Shown here: positions 57,301 through 64,000 of the stretch, piece after piece
Layout of the letters: each line of letters begins with the position of its first letter
Numbering within the stretch: position 1 is the stretch's first letter
From: Sanderia malayensis
Taxonomy: Eukaryota > Cnidaria > Scyphozoa > Semaeostomeae > Pelagiidae
Length of the DNA stretch: 64,000 nt
Reading direction: 5' to 3'
Assembly: GCA_013076295.1 (NCBI GenBank)
Contig: RQOL01000863.1
Span: 744,001-808,000, forward strand
The notes under the pieces: model-generated
What the model saw: the letters and a program-made list of their open reading frames with translations, nothing else
Databases searched by the model: none
What the model was told of the DNA's origin: nothing
Translations under genes and position numbers: made by a program

Positions 57301-59773
57301 CACTTGGTCAGACTGGGCTTTATCCGTATTATAGATTTGATGCTGTAGTTGGAAATACAGGAAGAAAAGGAGAGTGGATGTGGGATGTAATTAATTTAGG
57401 TAAGAACAGCTTCATTTCTGCAGAGTTTATTTATTTTTCTTGGGGGCAAATAAAGTAAAAGCTGGGAGCTTAATTAATTTTTGAGGTTTTAGTGGGGGGG
57501 GGGTATCAGAGAAGAAGGCCAAACAAGCATTTAGAGTATCGTGTTTTAATAGTATGTAAGCACTCTAAAATGCATATATTTTTTAGACCCGTGTGCAGTA
57601 AGCAACTGCAGTCTTAACGCAAGTTGTACGACTACAAATGGATCTTCGTACAGCTGTGCTTGCAAAAATGGTTATGAAGGCGATGGTTATAACTGTACGG
57701 ATATAAACGAATGCGCAGATACGCACAACTGCAGTGCTAAGGCAATTTGCATAAATAACCCCGGCTCATACGCATGTGCTTGTAAACCTGGTTACACTGG
57801 CAATGGCATTAGGTGTAGTGACGTAAATGAATGTGCAACTGGTCAACATTCATGCAGTGCTAATGCAATTTGTACGAACACTATTGGATCACATGTTTGC
57901 CAATGTAAAAATGGATTGTTTGGTAATGGAACCTATTGTGAAGGTAAGGACTATTGGGCAGTATGTGACAAATTGAGCACTCTTCGGTTTATAGTTAATT
58001 TTATATATGTACCTTGGCCTTGCAGGGGGTAAAAACAGGCTTGTATGCAAAGATACCTCGATGGAAATCTATCTCGATCCTCGTACTGTTATCTCCAATC
58101 TGACTATAGCTACACTCCGCAATAGCAGCTGCACCATGAAACGGTATTTACCAAGCAACGAATATGGCTTTGTAACAGGATTCAAAGAGTGTGGCACAAC
58201 TGTGGTAGAAACAGCCAGCCACATCATCTATGAAAATGAAGTGAATTGGAGAACTGTGAGCGGCGGCATAACTCGTTCTAATGTGAAAAAAATCCTTTTT
58301 TCATGCTCAATGTCAAGACATTCAGATGTCAACGTCAACCAGTTTACTGCACCAATCAGTATGGTCAATGAAACAGACGGTATGCCGGTGTCAATTGTGA
58401 CATTCCTTTGTAAAGATAACAATATTGGTATTACTGGATTGCTTATCACGAAAGGACGAAAATGCTAATGGTGTGATAACTATAACGGTACCTTGTATTG
58501 AAATGCGTTTTTTACTATTTCAGAGGGATATGGATCATTTACCATCACTTTGTCAATGTTTATGGCAGCGGATTTTTCTGCAAAGGTATCTGGCTTTCCA
58601 GCTATAGTGGCCCTGAATTCAAGAATCTATTTCGAATCGTTAGTCACCTCAGAGGACCAAAGTGTCGTACTGTTGTTTGAAAAGTGTGTGGCTTCTCCAA
58701 CAATGGACAAAAACAATCCATCCAAATACAATCTCATCTCAAATAGGTATGAGCCTCATTTTTCAAGTCATTGACAGCGTGAACTTCTCTTTTATGTGCA
58801 AAGAGATGAGAGGGGATCTTTGGAGATTAATGTTGACTGAATCTTTTATGTTGAATATTTCAGATGTGGAGTTGATTCTACTCTGCAGTTCCACTCCTCT
58901 GCTAATCCGCACAAAGCCCGGTTTAGCTTCCAATCATTTACCTTTGCCGGTCAAAACACCGCGGTCTTCCTTCATTGCCAGGTGTTTATGTGCCACAAAC
59001 AGTCGACGGATTCTCGTTGTACCACTGGCTGTCAGGGTAACAATATCCATCGAGTTCGCCGATCCATTGATAAGCAACTTCAGCACCAGTCAACTAAAAC
59101 ACACTCAAAATCGATAGAACGAAGAGAGATTCCAGTCGAGTACATGCCTTCTAAGGAAATCAGCTTGAGCATTGGTCCTCTGGTCCAACAGTCAAATGAT
59201 GCGAAAAAAGCAAATGGGCCCGGCGATAAAGCAGGTGTGTAGCAATGTTTGCAGTTCTATTAAACAAAGATAAATGACTATACATCATTAAAAATGGTCT
59301 TTAGAGCGAAAAACCTTCAGATCGTTTCAAATAGGTTTCGTTTTACTTGGTCGTTCCTCAAAGTAAGCCCTCTCTTGTGAACAGCACAGTGTTTTGTAAT
59401 TGGAAATAAAGATGTGAAAAGGATTCCCAAAAATGGCCTAGTATCAATGTCTATTTAATGGGATAAGGGAAAGATGCGCGCAGCTTGGGCACTTCTTGTA
59501 GTTTTGCCAGTTTTCAACAGTTTATTGAATACAGATACTGTGATGATATTTGAAAAACAATTTTTTATATATTGACCTATTGCAGGCAATGCCAAAGGGT
59601 TCACTGCTGTTCATGGTATGGGTGTTGGCTTGGGAGTGCTCGGATTGGTTGTCATTGGATTTGCAGTGGGAATCATGAGTAAACGCATGCTCAAGAAGAA
59701 GAAGCGAGTCGGCGTAACCAATGATGCCAAACAAAACTCTAATGAAGGTTTTGAATTAGAAGCTCAAAACTGA
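51321..59773 (+). CDS. Tectorin-like membrane protein: three NIDO-EGF units, ZP domain, one membrane span (1,684 aa)
   Basis: Seventeen coding exons: 51,321-51,396; 51,543-51,664; 52,081-52,389; 52,496-53,117; 53,332-53,682; 53,860-53,975; 54,392-54,700; 54,807-55,437; 55,688-56,038; 56,216-56,331; 56,734-57,048; 57,156-57,399; 57,587-57,943; 58,026-58,379; 58,524-58,746; 58,864-59,234; 59,586-59,773. All are GT-AG with matching phases, 5,055 bp. Signal peptide MMAHKFISLVFATIVAIS. Units at about residues 26-493, 494-962 and 963-1306 each hold a NIDO domain (NTDDGYR; VLAPFWTDIDF) and calcium-binding-type EGFs (DINECAD). Units 1-2 also have a beta-rich segment and an extra EGF. The ZP domain spans about 1,311-1,556 (ECGTTVVETASHIIYEN; LFEKCVASPT), followed by furin site RVRR (1,562-1,565), one membrane helix (about 1,630-1,653), a KKKKR stop-transfer and a short tail. 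NIDO plus ZP is the alpha-tectorin-type architecture, so I infer furin-released assembly into extracellular filaments. Confidence 0.93.
51543..58025 (+). repeat. Three tandem genomic units (about 2.32, 2.36 and 1.81 kb) within the NIDO-EGF-ZP gene
   Basis: Unit starts are 51,543, 53,860 and 56,216. Introns are as conserved as exons (for example atacttgagtatatactttt and cattactttttcag-type borders), showing recent duplication. Unit 3 lacks 387 bp of coding sequence in its third exon plus adjoining bases. Confidence 0.92.
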
Positions 59774-59867
59774 AGCACTCTTTCATCTTAATTTTCTATC
59801 AATATTTAATCACTTTTCATCACTTTTTCATTTAAACATCCGCTTGGGTATATGCCACACTACTATA

Positions 59868-60493
59868 ATAATAATAATAACAATAATAATAATAATTTTG
59901 GTGAACACCGTTCGATAGTGCTCAATACACATATGTGTAGAGCGGTATATAGAATAGAATAATACTCAGCAAGAAAGACGCATGTTTCGTGCTTACGCAC
60001 TCATCAGGCAGATTTAATGAAGAAGAACCTATCAGCTGGTATATATACATAACAAGAGGAAAAATAGAGGAAGCGGAGCTCTAATTACAAAAGGTTGCGA
60101 AGGCGTGTCTATTATGGGTTGAAAACAAAGGATGTGAGAACTGTTTAACTTAACTAAGTGTGAGAGCGTAAAACAATAGATATAGATGAATTTCAATAGT
60201 TCTTCAGGTAAAACTTGTTTTCATGTCGGCATTTGGAGATAAGTTCGGATCGTTTGTTTAGTGGATTGTTACTTTTAGTTAAACAGTTCTCACATCCTTT
60301 GTTTTCAACTCATAATAGACACGCCTTCACAACCTTTTATAATTAGAGCTCCGCATCTTCTATTTTTCCTCTTGTTATGTATATATACCAGCTGATAGGT
60401 TCTTCTTCATTCAATCTGCCTGATGAGTGCGTAAGCACGAAACTCAGAGTTGCAGCGAATTATGCGACTTTCTTACTGAGTATTATTCTATTC

Positions 60494-60527
<34 letters not shown>

Positions 60528-60528
60528 C
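59868..60528. mobile_element. Fold-back of Penelope-type element ends
   Basis: The left arm (about 59,950-60,160) and right arm (about 60,268-60,500) are inverse copies (acctatcagctggtatatat, ggttgcgaaggcgtgtctat), with (taa)n microsatellites outside both. Each arm carries the CTGATGAG...GCACGAAAC word discussed under the ribozyme entry. No reverse transcriptase is present, so this is an inverted pair of truncated ends. Confidence 0.72.
60415..60490 (+). ncRNA. Hammerhead-ribozyme-like motif
   Basis: CTGATGA (60,420-60,426), perfect stem II GTGC/GCAC closed by the GTAA tetraloop, GAAA (60,439-60,442), then ACTCAG pairing with CTGAGT (60,476-60,481) as stem III and A at the cleavage position. 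The catalytic core and two stems match the hammerhead consensus. I cannot see a good stem I between the flanks, so activity is doubtful. The inverted arm has the core on the minus strand (about 60,007-59,983) but not stem III. Hammerheads are known in Penelope-like elements. Confidence 0.5.
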
Positions 60529-60529
60529 T

Positions 60530-61290
60530 TCCATATTTATCAACGTTAATTTGCCAGCAAGTAAAATTATTGTTATCAATTTAGAATTAACATATATCAT
60601 CGCAATACGAATTTCTAAATCAAGATGGGTCTTTTCAAATAAGGGACACAGATGGGAATTCAGAAATGGCAAAAAACCTTGGATTCTTATCCGGCAGAGA
60701 AGTGCTGTAGCATGAACAACACTATCGCCGTCTTCATCTAAAAACCTGAAAAGGACTTGACTGGTCAAGCTCTCCACTTCATTTCCATAAACACGCCAAG
60801 CTTTCCTACAGCTGGCAGCCAAAGGTAATTAGTTCCGTATTCCCAATAGTGTAACATTACAAAGAAGGGCAAGCATTATCAGGATAAATCAAAACAATAA
60901 AGATGTCTAATTAGCCATTCATTGCTTTCAAATCAAAAGGCAACTGTCCAAATAACATTTCGTATATATAAATAGCGGAGAGTATTAAACCTGTTTACTA
61001 AACCGTTGAGCTAAGCTGTGTCAATATGTTGCAGCCAAGCGCTCTTGGAATAAAACGCACTTTTCTCAAAGTGCTCAGAAAAGATGAAGTTTTGATAATA
61101 AATGAATGAGATTTTCGATGATTCGCAAACATTGAGCTCGAAAGGTTGATACAATATTTGCTGTTCCAAAACTCAGGCTTTGTTTTGCTTGAAAATATCC
61201 AAAAACAACTCGAGTTTATTTGAATAGGGAAATAATACGACTACTGCATAAATAGAACTGCGGCAACTATGACTTGCGTACTGCCGATCA
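60530..61290. other. Intergenic, probable promoter of the protease gene
   Basis: Nothing coding is supported. A TATATAAAT-like word at about 60,965 and weaker AT-rich sites could serve the gene that starts at 61,295. Confidence 0.3.
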
Positions 61291-61294
61291 GTTG

Positions 61295-63543
<2,249 letters not shown>

Positions 63544-64000
63544 GTAAGGGATTATGTTTGAAAATCCATCCATTACTAAAATTACTATTAATAAAATGCA
63601 GCAGGAACAAAAAGCACACAAAATCCACCAGTTGAAAGAAATATGCCATTTTAGAAACGTGTCTTGAATAAAAGTTCTCCGTAAATAATATTGCTAATTA
63701 TTTTTGTCAATGCATAGTTCATCGTCTTTAATTCTTTACTGCATTCTACTGGACGAAACAAATTGTATGCTATGGAGAGGCGCGTCAAAACAAAACGATT
63801 TTGGAATTCTATGGTATAACAAACCAGACAGCTTTTGAACTGTTACTAAAACATTGTACTATTAATAAGAAGCTCAGAATCAAATAGTTTGTCGATCTAT
63901 GGAAAAAGTACATTGTTGCTAATTCAAGGTTCCGTATATTGCCACTCTTAATTGTACCCAATATCTAATCTGATATCTAATGCTCTTAGATCACAAGGAA

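Overview
The window is animal nuclear DNA. It is AT-rich, its genes are split by GT-AG introns of about 70-1,500 bp, and one gene carries the metazoan extracellular modules NIDO, EGF and ZP. The repeats (Harbinger, a tyrosine-recombinase element, pogo-type MITEs, a Penelope-type fold-back with a hammerhead-like core, tRNA-type SINEs, LINE tails) and the secreted proteins fit a cnidarian, most likely an anthozoan. That assignment is inference; no species marker was seen. Exon structures below were built by hand from splice signals, phase and open frame, and every model called complete closes in frame.

Layout. 1-1,000 (- strand): the 3' exons of a divergent ubiquitin-like gene ending in Leu-Arg-Gly-Gly-stop. 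2,067-4,254: a tandemly duplicated His-rich terminal exon (- strand); one copy has absorbed a small insertion into its coding sequence. 8,300-24,720 (+ strand): two neighbouring genes for secreted, low-complexity proteins, 531 aa (Asp/Ser-rich, cysteine-free) and 2,527 aa (nine coding exons, a duplicated Ala/Asn-rich domain, a silk/collagen-like Gly-Ala tract). 28,680-30,367 (- strand): a five-exon gene for a 291-aa acidic protein with an N-myristoylation-type start.

25-48 kb is mostly repeats: MITEs, SINEs, a 330-bp tandem array, a long hairpin, and a block present in several copies into which a complete 3.1-kb PIF/Harbinger transposon (transposase plus Myb/SANT-like gene) and a 2.9-kb long-TIR element with a broken tyrosine recombinase have inserted. 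Uninterrupted copies of the block nearby serve as empty sites and fix the element ends and target duplications to the base.

51,063-59,773 (+ strand): a 17-exon gene for a 1,684-aa tectorin-like membrane protein, with signal peptide, three NIDO-EGF units made by tandem genomic duplication, a ZP domain, a furin site, one membrane span and a short tail. 61,295 to the window end (+ strand): a trypsin-like serine protease, incomplete at the 3' side, with a 5-bp duplication that breaks the frame.

Taken together, most host genes here encode secreted or surface proteins (two matrix-like proteins, a ZP/NIDO filament-type protein, a protease). I see no operon-like linkage between them.
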